Both the position numbers and the translations under genes were made by a program. This document shows, in pieces, positions 18,118 to 25,926 of a DNA stretch of 64,000 bases. The notes beneath the pieces are model-generated. The model was given only the letters and a program-made list of their open reading frames with translations, was not told the origin of the DNA and ran no database searches. Each line of letters opens with the position of its first letter. Within the stretch, counting starts at the first letter, position 1. This DNA comes from Pseudomonadota bacterium (lineage in GTDB: Bacteria > Desulfobacterota > Syntrophobacteria > Syntrophobacterales > Syntrophobacteraceae): NCBI GenBank assembly GCA_023416335.1, contig JAEZHY010000167.1, forward strand, positions 1-64,000, given 5' to 3'.

Positions 18118-18534
18118 ATGGAAAGAACTCTTTCGATCATCAAGCCGGATGGAGTCGGCAAGGGGCTGATCGGCGAAGTGGTCAAGCGTTTCGAAGGGGC
18201 AGGCATCAGAATTGCCGCAATGAAGATGGTCCGGCTGAGCATCGAGCAGGCGAAGCAGTTTTATGAGGTGCACAAGGAACGGCCTTTTTACGCCTCCCTT
18301 ACCGAGTTCATGTCTTCGGGACCGATCGTTGCGATGGTTCTCGAAGGCGAGAACGTCATCCGGAGGAACCGGGAACTGATGGGGGCCACCAATCCGAAGG
18401 ACGCCGCACCGGGTACGATCCGCCGCGAATATGCGGACAACGTGGAACACAACATAGTCCACGGATCGGACGCTCCCGAGACGGCTGCCCAGGAAATCAG
18501 GTTTTTCTTCAACGATCTTGAAATCCAGCGCTAA
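18118..18534 (+). CDS. ndk: Nucleoside diphosphate kinase
   Basis: Cytoplasmic enzyme that transfers the gamma-phosphate of ATP to nucleoside diphosphates through a phosphohistidine. It has 138 residues, the normal length. [12 protein letters not shown] is at the N-terminus with Lys9, and the active-site His115 lies in [12 protein letters not shown]. The ATG at 18118 follows GGAGGATTTG; an in-frame TTG one codon earlier is less likely. The next gene starts 22 bases after the stop, so the two may be cotranscribed. Confidence 0.98.
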   Translation: MERTLSIIKPDGVGKGLIGEVVKRFEGAGIRIAAMKMVRLSIEQAKQFYEVHKERPFYASLTEFMSSGPIVAMVLEGENVIRRNRELMGATNPKDAAPGTIRREYADNVEHNIVHGSDAPETAAQEIRFFFNDLEIQR

Positions 18535-18556
18535 AGGTAAGAAGAGAGGTTTTGAG

Positions 18557-19834
18557 ATGAAAGGCCAGGGTCAAAGTCGGAAGCTCCTGTTCTGCTTGGT
18601 CGCTTTGGTTCTGCTTCTCGGAATGAGCGGCTGCAGTTCGGTCCAGACAAACAATGCCGCGCAGCAACCTGCTGGTGTTCCCGAAAAAACGGTTGAGGCT
18701 CCGCAGCCTGCGGTAGCTCCTCAGCAGGTCTTTGTGACCGCTCCGTACTTTCCGGCGCCAAGCAGCATCGACCTGTGCGGCGAGCCTGTTCCTCTCCAGG
18801 TCGAAGAGGTATACGAGCGTTTCGACAGGGAGTTTACCCTGGTAGTATATAACCATGCGCAGGTCTATCTCTGGCTGAAGCGCATGGAGCGCTATTTCCC
18901 CTTCATCGAGGAAAAGCTTCGGCAGTATAATCTGCCGGACGACCTGAAATGGGTGGCAATAGCCGAAAGCGACCTGCAGCCGACCGCCGTTTCCCCCAAG
19001 GGAGCGGCGGGGCCCTGGCAGTTTATGTCGAGCACGGGAGCGGCTTACGGGCTCGATCAGAGAGGATCCGTAGACAGGCGGTACGATTTCGAGCGCGCTA
19101 CGGAAAGCGCTTTCCTCTTCCTGAACGACCTGTATCAGAGGTATCGAAACTGGGCTTTGGCGATAGCTGCTTATAACTGCGGTGGGGGGCGGGTAAACGA
19201 AAGCCAGAGGTCGCAGGGCGTTACGGATTATTATCGTCTGAAGCTTCCGCTGGAAACCGAACGCTATGTCATGAGAATCATTGCCATCAAGGCGGTCCTT
19301 AGCAATCCTTCTCAGTACGGCTACGATCTGCCGAAGGGCTGCGGGTATGGGGAACTGAAACTGGATTGTGTGCGGGTCTCCCTGCCCCGGTCCGTTCCGA
19401 TTCAGACCCTTGCCGGGTCTGCCGGGATCAGCTACCGTGAGTTCAAGAGGCTCAACCCGGTATTTCGCGCGGACGACGTGCCCGCCGGAAACCACGAGGT
19501 AAAACTCCCGGAAGGATGCGGCAAAGGCTTCGAGCAGAACTGCAAAGTGGGCTTCATCCAAACGGCTTCTTCGGCCCCGGCAGCAGCACAGCGGGAAGAT
19601 ACTCCCGTGCCTGCCGCCGCTTCGGCCCGGCCGGAAGCCCCCAAAGCTCAACCCAAAGCTGCCGAACCGGTAAAAGCTCAGAAGAAGCCCGTCGAGAAAA
19701 CCTATACCGTCAAGAAGGGAGACACTCTTTCCGGGATTGCGCAACGGTTCGATACGACCGGGCAGGCCCTGAAGAATGCAAACAAGCTGAAGTCAGCAGA
19801 CCTTCAGCCGGGACAAAAACTCCGGATTCCTTGA
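18557..19834 (+). CDS. Lipoprotein lytic transglycosylase, MltD-like, with LysM domain
   Basis: Cell-wall enzyme that cleaves peptidoglycan glycan strands non-hydrolytically. From the ATG at 18557 it has 425 residues: a lipoprotein signal (LVLLLGMSGC, lipidated Cys26), an SLT domain with catalytic Glu137 in VAIAESDLQPTAVSPKGAAG and the AIAAYNCGGGRVN motif, an Ala/Pro/Lys-rich linker, and one C-terminal LysM (about 380-425, YTVKKGDTLSGIAQRF) for peptidoglycan binding. E. coli MltD has two LysM domains, so this is a shorter variant. It lies 22 bases after ndk. Confidence 0.93.
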   Translation: MKGQGQSRKLLFCLVALVLLLGMSGCSSVQTNNAAQQPAGVPEKTVEAPQPAVAPQQVFVTAPYFPAPSSIDLCGEPVPLQVEEVYERFDREFTLVVYNHAQVYLWLKRMERYFPFIEEKLRQYNLPDDLKWVAIAESDLQPTAVSPKGAAGPWQFMSSTGAAYGLDQRGSVDRRYDFERATESAFLFLNDLYQRYRNWALAIAAYNCGGGRVNESQRSQGVTDYYRLKLPLETERYVMRIIAIKAVLSNPSQYGYDLPKGCGYGELKLDCVRVSLPRSVPIQTLAGSAGISYREFKRLNPVFRADDVPAGNHEVKLPEGCGKGFEQNCKVGFIQTASSAPAAAQREDTPVPAAASARPEAPKAQPKAAEPVKAQKKPVEKTYTVKKGDTLSGIAQRFDTTGQALKNANKLKSADLQPGQKLRIP

Positions 19835-20157
19835 GTGGAAGAGCAGCAAGGGCTGATAGCGGCACTTATTATAGACGAGTGAACGGCACGGATGAGCTAG
19901 CCAGGGCGGACCTTGGGAACCAGCGGCGTGTTTCCATAAAGCAAAACATTATTCCCTGGCTTACCCTTAACTGGAACTACCCAGCCCCTTCGGGGCGGTT
20001 CCGGCTGCTCCATTTTGAAGCTTGGAACCCAACCATTCTCGTTTATTGACGGATTTGGAACAACCTCGTTATGTGAAAAGTTCTGAACTGAATCACTCAC
20101 CGCCGGACGGGAAGCGGTTATTCTCTTCCGCGCGGCTTCGCCTTCAAAGGGAATCAG
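19835..20157. other. Intergenic region with family-2 palindrome half copy
   Basis: GGCGGACCTTGGGAACCAGCG (19905-19925) is the reverse complement of the flank and left arm of the palindrome at 11522. The remaining bases show no gene or clear promoter. Confidence 0.5.
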
Positions 20158-21108
20158 ATGAGAAGAACGGGATTCCTGTACGATGAACGGTTTCTTCTGC
20201 ACAAGACCGGGCCGGGGCATCCGGAGGCGCCCGAACGGCTGCTCGTGATCCTTCAAGCCCTCGGAGAGGCGGGCCTCCTCTCAAAGCTGATTCCCATCCC
20301 CGCCACGCCCGTCAAAATGAAATGGGTGGAGAAGGTCCACGCTCCCCGCCACATCTACAAGTTCGAAGAAGCTTGCCTGCTCGACTTGGGTGAACTCGAC
20401 AACCCCGACAACCAGCTCAGCCCGGAGACCTACGACGCGGCCCTGCTCGCCGTCGGCGGAATTCTCAACGTGATCGATGCCCTCATCGAGGGAAAAATCG
20501 ACAACGCATTCTGTGCCGTCCGACCGCCCGGTCATCATGCGGAAGTCAATAAGGCCCTCGGCTTTTGTTTTTTCAATAATATAGCGATAGCCGCAAAATA
20601 TTTAAAAATAAACTGGAATATCAACCGTGTCGGTATTATCGACATTGATGTTCATCACGGGAACGGAACACAGCACATTTTCGAAGAAGACCCTGACGTC
20701 TTTTACTATTCCATTCACGAGCATCCGTCTTTCGCCTACCCGGGGACCGGCCGCGAGTTCGAAAGAGGTTCGGGCCCCGGTTTCGGCGCCACCCTCAATT
20801 CCACTATCCTGCCGGGTCAGGGCGACGAGGAATACAAACGCAAAATCGAACGCGACCTCATTCCCGCATTCGACGATTTTCGGCCCGAGGTAATCCTTCT
20901 GTCCGCAGGATTCGATGCGCATGTCGACGACGACATGGCGGACATCAATCTCACCACCGGAGGTTACTCCTGGCTGCTGGAAACCATCTTGGAGCTTGCC
21001 GGCAAATACGCGAACGGGCGTCTTGTTTCCGTCCTCGAAGGAGGATACTCGCTCAAAGTGCTCCCGGAACTGATCACGAATCATGTCCGGCTTCTCCTGG
21101 GCGATTAG
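20158..21108 (+). CDS. Histone deacetylase-family amidohydrolase (AcuC-like)
   Basis: Zinc-dependent deacetylase, probably acting on acetyl-lysine of metabolic enzymes. It has 316 residues with RPPGHHAE (His126, His127), LGFCFFNNIAIAA, DIDVHHGNGTQ with zinc ligands Asp164 and His166, LSAGFDAHVDD with ligand Asp253, and a C-terminal EGGYS. All catalytic residues are present. A CBS-ACT protein like AcuB follows 45 bases later. In Bacillus acuC acts with acuA and acuB on acetyl-CoA synthetase; no acetyltransferase AcuA is seen here. Acetylpolyamine substrates are also possible for this family. Confidence 0.92.
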   Translation: MRRTGFLYDERFLLHKTGPGHPEAPERLLVILQALGEAGLLSKLIPIPATPVKMKWVEKVHAPRHIYKFEEACLLDLGELDNPDNQLSPETYDAALLAVGGILNVIDALIEGKIDNAFCAVRPPGHHAEVNKALGFCFFNNIAIAAKYLKINWNINRVGIIDIDVHHGNGTQHIFEEDPDVFYYSIHEHPSFAYPGTGREFERGSGPGFGATLNSTILPGQGDEEYKRKIERDLIPAFDDFRPEVILLSAGFDAHVDDDMADINLTTGGYSWLLETILELAGKYANGRLVSVLEGGYSLKVLPELITNHVRLLLGD

Positions 21109-21153
21109 CGACCGGTAATCAGAGTCAGTTTTTTCTTAAAGAAAGGGGGCAAT

Positions 21154-21828
21154 ATGTTCATTGATAAATCAATGACAAAAGACGTCATCACTATTCGCCC
21201 GGACGCCGGAATACTGGAAGCTCAGACGCTCATGGCCCAGAACAGGATCAGGCACCTTCCCGTCGTTGACGAAGACAACACTCTGCTGGGCATCGTAACC
21301 GACCGCGACATCCGAAGCGCTATGCCGTCGATCCTGCTCTCCGAAGCGGAGAAGGCGGCCGAGGAGAAGAAACTCTGCTCCCTCAGGGTGAACAACATAA
21401 TGACCCGGGACCCCGTGACAATATCCCCCACCCAGACGCTCGAAGACGCAATCATGATGATGCAGGCGATGAAGGTAGGGGCCTTTCCCGTTATCGATCA
21501 GGACCGAAAGCTAAAAGGGATCATCTCGGTGCGGGACCTGATGCGCGCCTTCGTCAACGTGCTCGGCCTGGAAGAACCGGGAGCGCTCCTCGGGATAGTT
21601 GTCGAAGACAAAGTCGGACAGATGAAAAGGATCGTCGATGCCATAACTGAGCAAGGGGTCTCGTTCGGCAGCATTCTTGTGGCACGGTATTGGGAGGAAG
21701 GAAAAAGGGCCGTGTTCCCCTACCTTCTCACAAGCAACATATCGCGGGTGAAAAAACGACTCGAGGAATTGGGGTTTACGCTGCTCAACCCGATGGAGTG
21801 GTATCTCGACCAACTACCCAGGAAATGA
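21154..21828 (+). CDS. CBS-CBS-ACT regulatory protein (AcuB-like)
   Basis: Cytoplasmic ligand-sensing protein of 224 residues: CBS motif 1 at about 7-60 (KDVITIRPDAGILEAQ to GIVTDRDIR), CBS motif 2 at about 85-138 (RDPVTISPTQTLEDA to GIISVRDLM), and an ACT-like domain at about 145-210 (GIVVEDKVGQMKRIVDAI). This architecture matches AcuB. CBS pairs usually bind adenine nucleotides, so I infer an energy or acetyl-CoA status sensor linked to the adjacent deacetylase. GAAAGGGGGC precedes the ATG. GTGAAC-type repeats follow the stop. Confidence 0.88.
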   Translation: MFIDKSMTKDVITIRPDAGILEAQTLMAQNRIRHLPVVDEDNTLLGIVTDRDIRSAMPSILLSEAEKAAEEKKLCSLRVNNIMTRDPVTISPTQTLEDAIMMMQAMKVGAFPVIDQDRKLKGIISVRDLMRAFVNVLGLEEPGALLGIVVEDKVGQMKRIVDAITEQGVSFGSILVARYWEEGKRAVFPYLLTSNISRVKKRLEELGFTLLNPMEWYLDQLPRK

Positions 21829-21846
21829 ACGGCGAACAGTGAACGG
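21826..21846. repeat. GTGAAC-rich iterated tract (short)
   Basis: TGAACGGCGAACAGTGAACGG overlaps and follows the acuB-like stop codon. It is of the same kind as the tracts at 11421 and 27696. Confidence 0.55.
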
Positions 21847-21916
21847 ATAACCTCCAGAGGTTTGCCGGGCGGGTATCCGTCTCAAGCCTATTGATCCGGG
21901 AAGACGAATCCTTTCT

Positions 21917-23089
21917 TCACTCAAGTGCGACGCCATGACTCGCATTATTCAAGCCGGTCTTGAGGCTGAGGCCAATAATCCCGGCCACAAGCGGCATCCA
22001 GATGAGCATATGGATCGCCTGCTCGATTCCCGCATATTCCACCACGAGCCCCGTGGCTCCCACTCCCAGCCCACCCACTCCGATGCCGAATCCGAGCATA
22101 AGTCCGGCGGCCATTGCGGCATTTTTGGAAATGACCTCCTGGGCAACGACCACGGTCACCGAAAAGGAAGCCAGCAGTGCTGCACCGGCCATGGCCAGCA
22201 AAACATAGCTGAGCGGACCTGTCGTGATCGCAAAAAAATAGAAGAGCGGGCTCGCAAGGACCAGGGACCCCACGATCACGCACTTGCGGCCGAACAGGTC
22301 GGAAAGGTACCCGCCGACCAGCCCCCCGAGCGCTCCCATGAAGAGCATGAGAAACAGGAGCCGGCTGCCGTTCAGAAGCGGGATGTTCTTATGCTGGAGG
22401 TATAGCGGCAGAAAGGCGACCAGGCTGAAATAAGCAAGCGAACGGAATGCAACGACCAGAACCACCTTGACCAGTTCTGTCCAGACGGACCGAAGCGTTG
22501 ACCACAAAGGCGGAGGCAGTGTCCGCTTTGCATCCGACACCTTGGGGGCGGTAAACCAGAGCAGAATCGCCACCAGTATCCCGGGAACCGCGAAAACAGG
22601 AGTGAGTTCCATCCCGTATTTCTGGGTAAAAGGAACCACGATCAGCGGGGTGAGCGCCCATCCTATATTCCCGCAGGTAACGAAGAAGGCCTGAAAGAAG
22701 CCCTTTTTCTCTCCGCTGACGGCCGTAACCATTGCCGAGGCCTGCGGATGGAACGCAGCCGTCCCCAGACCGGCCAGGGTTACCGTCGCGACCAGGAGAG
22801 GATAATAATTCAGGACACCGATCAGGCTGAGCAGGACCGCCATCCAGAGCGTACCGACATAGACCAGCCATCTCTGGTTCTTCTGGTCCACAAGGTAGCC
22901 GGAAAGCGGCTGGAGTATCGATGAGGTTACGGTGAAGGCGGATATCAGAAACGCCCCCTTGCTCACAGCCATGCCGGCCGCAATCATAAAGGGCAGAAGC
23001 GTCTGAATGTAGTTCATGTACCAATCGTTCAGAAGATGCGCGAAGGAGATGGAGAGTATTTTCCCTCGTTTCGGCCTGTCCTGGCTCAT
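21917..23089 (-). CDS. MFS transporter, fosmidomycin-resistance (FSR) type
   Basis: Inner-membrane major facilitator of 390 residues with about 12 hydrophobic helices. The N-terminal FAHLLNDWYMNYIQTLLPF, the GLGTAAFHPQASAMVTA segment and QPLSGYLVDQ match the Fsr/AraJ-like exporters rather than sugar porters. The cytoplasmic motif LFGRKCVIVGS between helices 8 and 9 is present. The substrate cannot be told from sequence. The gene is convergent with the acuB-like gene and has no cotranscribed neighbour. Confidence 0.88.
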   Translation of the reverse strand: MSQDRPKRGKILSISFAHLLNDWYMNYIQTLLPFMIAAGMAVSKGAFLISAFTVTSSILQPLSGYLVDQKNQRWLVYVGTLWMAVLLSLIGVLNYYPLLVATVTLAGLGTAAFHPQASAMVTAVSGEKKGFFQAFFVTCGNIGWALTPLIVVPFTQKYGMELTPVFAVPGILVAILLWFTAPKVSDAKRTLPPPLWSTLRSVWTELVKVVLVVAFRSLAYFSLVAFLPLYLQHKNIPLLNGSRLLFLMLFMGALGGLVGGYLSDLFGRKCVIVGSLVLASPLFYFFAITTGPLSYVLLAMAGAALLASFSVTVVVAQEVISKNAAMAAGLMLGFGIGVGGLGVGATGLVVEYAGIEQAIHMLIWMPLVAGIIGLSLKTGLNNASHGVALE

Positions 23090-23433
23090 TTCTTTTGTCC
23101 CGTTTCAGCAGTGAGAGATCGCGAATGCGGAATTTCGCCGAGAGGGGTACATTGCACGATTATCGACCGGAGAGTCAAGAATTCTCGTCATTGTGCCGGA
23201 ATCTACCGGGGCCGCAACAATCTGAACGAGAATGAGAAACTTCCATCCCCGTTGGGTTGAGGCAAGGGAAATAACACAATCGGAAACCATGGGTGACACG
23301 GGCAATGTTTTGTTGCCCGTGCCGGAGGCAGGAGGGTTCGACAATATCCATTCCACCCCAACAACTCTTCGGAGAAAATGTTCAACTCGCGCCCTCCGTC
23401 GGACCCGGGCAGCAAAAGCTTTTCCCCGTTCGC
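23090..23433. other. Intergenic region with a perfect 9-bp hairpin
   Basis: CACGGGCAA (23297-23305), loop TGTTTTG, TTGCCCGTG (23313-23321). The stretch around 23240 (CTTCCATCCCCGTTGGGTTG) resembles the left flank of the REP half copy at about 2230. It is probably another intergenic repeat; no gene seen. Confidence 0.5.
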
Positions 23434-24006
23434 TCAGCACTCCCTCTCATCAAGCATCTCCAGGCACTCTTTGCTCCCGGCGACCCGCAGAAGCGGGTAC
23501 AGGGGCGTTTTACGATATGCCTCCAGGACGGCACGGTTCTCCTCGGGCCGGTGCGCCGCGCAGCAATCCTCGACGATTACCGCCCGGAAGTCGTTGCTCA
23601 CCGCATCGAGCGCCGTCGTCAGCACGCATACGTGCGTTGCGATGCCTGTCACAAAGACGGCGTCCACCCCATGCATTCGCAGAGTCTGGTCCAGGTCGGT
23701 TTTGAAGAAGGCGCTGAAGCGGCGCTTTATGAGGATATGATCGTCCATATCCCGGTGCAGCTCGCTTATCACCGATGCGCCCGGAGTCCCACGAAGGCTG
23801 TGGGGCTGCATTCGGCCCTGGAAGATGAAATCTCCTTCCAGAAAGCTGTCACAGGCGAAAATAACCGGGAGCCCGGCAGCATGGAAGGCGTCAATAAGCC
23901 GGTTCAAGATCGGGATGAATGCTTTCGCATCCCGGACTATCGCCGAATCCGGATGATTCTCGAACGTATCCCTGAGAAGGTCTACAACTATCAGAGCTGG
24001 ACGCAT
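23434..24006 (-). CDS. Isochorismatase-fold cysteine hydrolase
   Basis: Cytoplasmic amidohydrolase of the nicotinamidase/isochorismatase superfamily, 190 residues. The catalytic triad is visible as Asp9 (LIVVDLLRDTF), Lys94 (LIKRRFSAFF) and Cys127 (GIATHVCVLTTA), with the usual non-proline cis-peptide region GIATH. Nicotinamidase metal ligands are not obvious, so I leave the substrate open. It is divergent from the TetR gene and separated from it by that gene's palindromic operator. Confidence 0.88.
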   Translation of the reverse strand: MRPALIVVDLLRDTFENHPDSAIVRDAKAFIPILNRLIDAFHAAGLPVIFACDSFLEGDFIFQGRMQPHSLRGTPGASVISELHRDMDDHILIKRRFSAFFKTDLDQTLRMHGVDAVFVTGIATHVCVLTTALDAVSNDFRAVIVEDCCAAHRPEENRAVLEAYRKTPLYPLLRVAGSKECLEMLDEREC

Positions 24007-24115
24007 TCCGGTCGCCTCCGTGGTCCCATATTGGGTCTTTGAGATGTGCCTGTTGAAGCCGATGTAGAGTATACCACAAACCTCGGAACTTCAGCGGCCC
24101 GCACTGCACACCCGC

Positions 24116-24161
24116 TTGACAAATTCAAACAAATGTTCCAAACTATTGTTTGGAACATTTG
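24116..24161 (+). promoter_or_regulatory. Promoter and palindromic operator of the TetR-ybhGFSR operon
   Basis: A perfect 14-bp inverted repeat, CAAATGTTCCAAAC (24130-24143), TATT, GTTTGGAACATTTG (24148-24161), lies 32 bases before the regulator ATG. A consensus -35 TTGACA (24116-24121) precedes it, so the repeat would cover the -10 region and transcription start. This is the usual arrangement for TetR-family autorepression. Confidence 0.85.
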
Positions 24162-24193
24162 ATCAAATCTGATATCCATCTCACGGAGCCAAC

Positions 24194-24895
24194 ATGGATA
24201 CGGGCGAAGAGAAGCACGAAAGCACCAAGACACGATTGCTCGAAGCGGCGGGAGAGGTCTTTTCCCGGCGAGGTTTTCGCTCTGCGACCGTTCGAGACAT
24301 ATGCAGCCGCGCCGGGACCCACGTCGGCGCCGTCAACTACCATTTTCGGGATAAAATGGGGCTATATGAGGCGGTCCTCATCTATTCGCATCAACTGGCG
24401 ATAAGCAGGTATCCGTCCGATGCGGGGCTTACGGACCGATCCACGGCTGAGGAGAAGCTTCGGGCCTTCATTCGTTCGTTTCTCCTGCGCTTTCTTGCAG
24501 AAGGTTTCCCCGCATGGCACGGCAAGCTCATGATGTGGGAACTCGCCGACCCGACAGGCGCCCTCGATACCGCCTTTAAGCGATCCATCCGTCCACTCCA
24601 CGATAATCTGTCCGGGATAGTGCAGGAACTCTTCATGGAAAGCGGAGCGCGGGAATCGGACATGAACGGGCCAATACATCTTTGCACGATGAGCGTCATC
24701 GGGCAGTGCGTTCACCAGTATTTCGCCAGGCACATTATCGCCTCCCTCCGTCCGAAGGAGGTCAAGCCGCCGGAAATCGAGCAACTGGTCGACCACATCA
24801 CGCGGTTTTCGCTCGCCGGTATTCACGAATACGCTTCAACAACCGGGAAAAAGGAAAAGCCTGCCCGGCGGGTACCGGCTGGAGGGGACCGATAA
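24194..24895 (+). CDS. TetR-family repressor, CecR (YbiH)-like
   Basis: DNA-binding repressor of 233 residues. The N-terminal helix-turn-helix (about 11-57) contains TKTRLLEAAGEVFSRRGF and VNYHFRDKMGLYEAVL, and the C-terminal part is of the DUF1956 type found in CecR. It is the first gene of an operon with the efflux genes; its stop ends one base before the ATG of the membrane-fusion gene. E. coli CecR controls ybhGFSR, so the pairing is conserved. It presumably binds the 32-bp palindrome just upstream. Confidence 0.92.
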   Translation: MDTGEEKHESTKTRLLEAAGEVFSRRGFRSATVRDICSRAGTHVGAVNYHFRDKMGLYEAVLIYSHQLAISRYPSDAGLTDRSTAEEKLRAFIRSFLLRFLAEGFPAWHGKLMMWELADPTGALDTAFKRSIRPLHDNLSGIVQELFMESGARESDMNGPIHLCTMSVIGQCVHQYFARHIIASLRPKEVKPPEIEQLVDHITRFSLAGIHEYASTTGKKEKPARRVPAGGDR

Positions 24896-24896
24896 A

Positions 24897-25913
24897 ATGA
24901 AAAAAGCGATTGTATTCATCGTTATTTCCGCTCTGCTCACGACCGGCATCGTGGTATGGCTCACCCGCCCGGACCGGTCTCCGCAGGACGAAGTCGTCTT
25001 GTACGGCAACGTGGACCTGCGCCAGGTAAACCTCGCGTTCAACGGCAACGAGAGAATAGAAAACATCCTCGTACAGGAGGGTGACCGGGTCACGAAGGGA
25101 CAGGTGCTGGGCACGCTCGAGATGGAGCGGCTGAAGGCATCGGTCGAAGTTGCCGAAGCCAGGGTACAGGCACAGAAGCACGTTGTCGAGCGCATGCAGA
25201 ACGGGTCGCGACCGGAGGAAATCGAGCAGGCCAGGGCGAACGTGCAAGCATCCATCGCCGATTCGGCCAATGCCCGCCGTATATACGAACGACTTAAAAT
25301 CACCGCGGGCAAGGGAGCCAGCAGCCAGCAGGATATGGAGACCGCCAAAGCCAACCTGGACGTCGCCGAAGCAAAGCTTCGTGTTAACCAGAAAGCCCTG
25401 GACCTTGCTCTTCTCGGCCCCCGGCAAGAGGACAAAGCCGAGGCAAAGGCTGTCTTGCGGGCAAATGAAGGCGATCTTGCCGTCCTGAAACAGCAACTCG
25501 CCTGGGCGACCCTGCTGAGCCCCACCGACGGCGTGGTCCAAAATCGGATACTCGAACCCGGTGAAATGGCGTCTCCACAGAGGCCGGTCCTCAATATCGC
25601 GATTATCGACCCCAAATGGGTACGGGCCTATGTTCCGGAACCTGACCTTGGGAGAATACACCTCGGGATGAGGGCTTTGGTCTTCTCCGACAGCTATCCC
25701 AAGAAAAAATACGATGGCTGGGTGGGGTTCATCTCCCCCATTGCGGAATTTACCCCCAAGTCGGTCGAGACTACCGAACTGCGAACCTCGCTGGTCTACG
25801 AGATCAGGATTTTTGTCACCGATCCGGCCGATGAACTGCGACTCGGAATGCCCGCAACCGTAAAAGTCCCACTCACACAGGCCGCACCTCAGGCGGGCCT
25901 GCCGCTCAGCTGA
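24897..25913 (+). CDS. ybhG: HlyD-family membrane fusion protein (YbhG-like)
   Basis: Periplasmic adaptor of a tripartite or ABC-2 efflux pump. It has 338 residues: one N-terminal membrane anchor (about 4-22), a biotinyl-lipoyl half (LAFNGNERIENILVQEGDRVTKGQ), a long coiled-coil hairpin (about 80-185, with VEVAEARVQAQKHVVERM and ETAKANLDVAEAKLR), the second lipoyl half (LLSPTDGVVQNRILEPGE) and a beta-barrel region ending near 330. Next come the ATPase and two permeases, in the same order as E. coli ybhGFSR. Confidence 0.93.
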   Translation: MKKAIVFIVISALLTTGIVVWLTRPDRSPQDEVVLYGNVDLRQVNLAFNGNERIENILVQEGDRVTKGQVLGTLEMERLKASVEVAEARVQAQKHVVERMQNGSRPEEIEQARANVQASIADSANARRIYERLKITAGKGASSQQDMETAKANLDVAEAKLRVNQKALDLALLGPRQEDKAEAKAVLRANEGDLAVLKQQLAWATLLSPTDGVVQNRILEPGEMASPQRPVLNIAIIDPKWVRAYVPEPDLGRIHLGMRALVFSDSYPKKKYDGWVGFISPIAEFTPKSVETTELRTSLVYEIRIFVTDPADELRLGMPATVKVPLTQAAPQAGLPLS

Positions 25914-25926
25914 GAGGAGGACTCCC

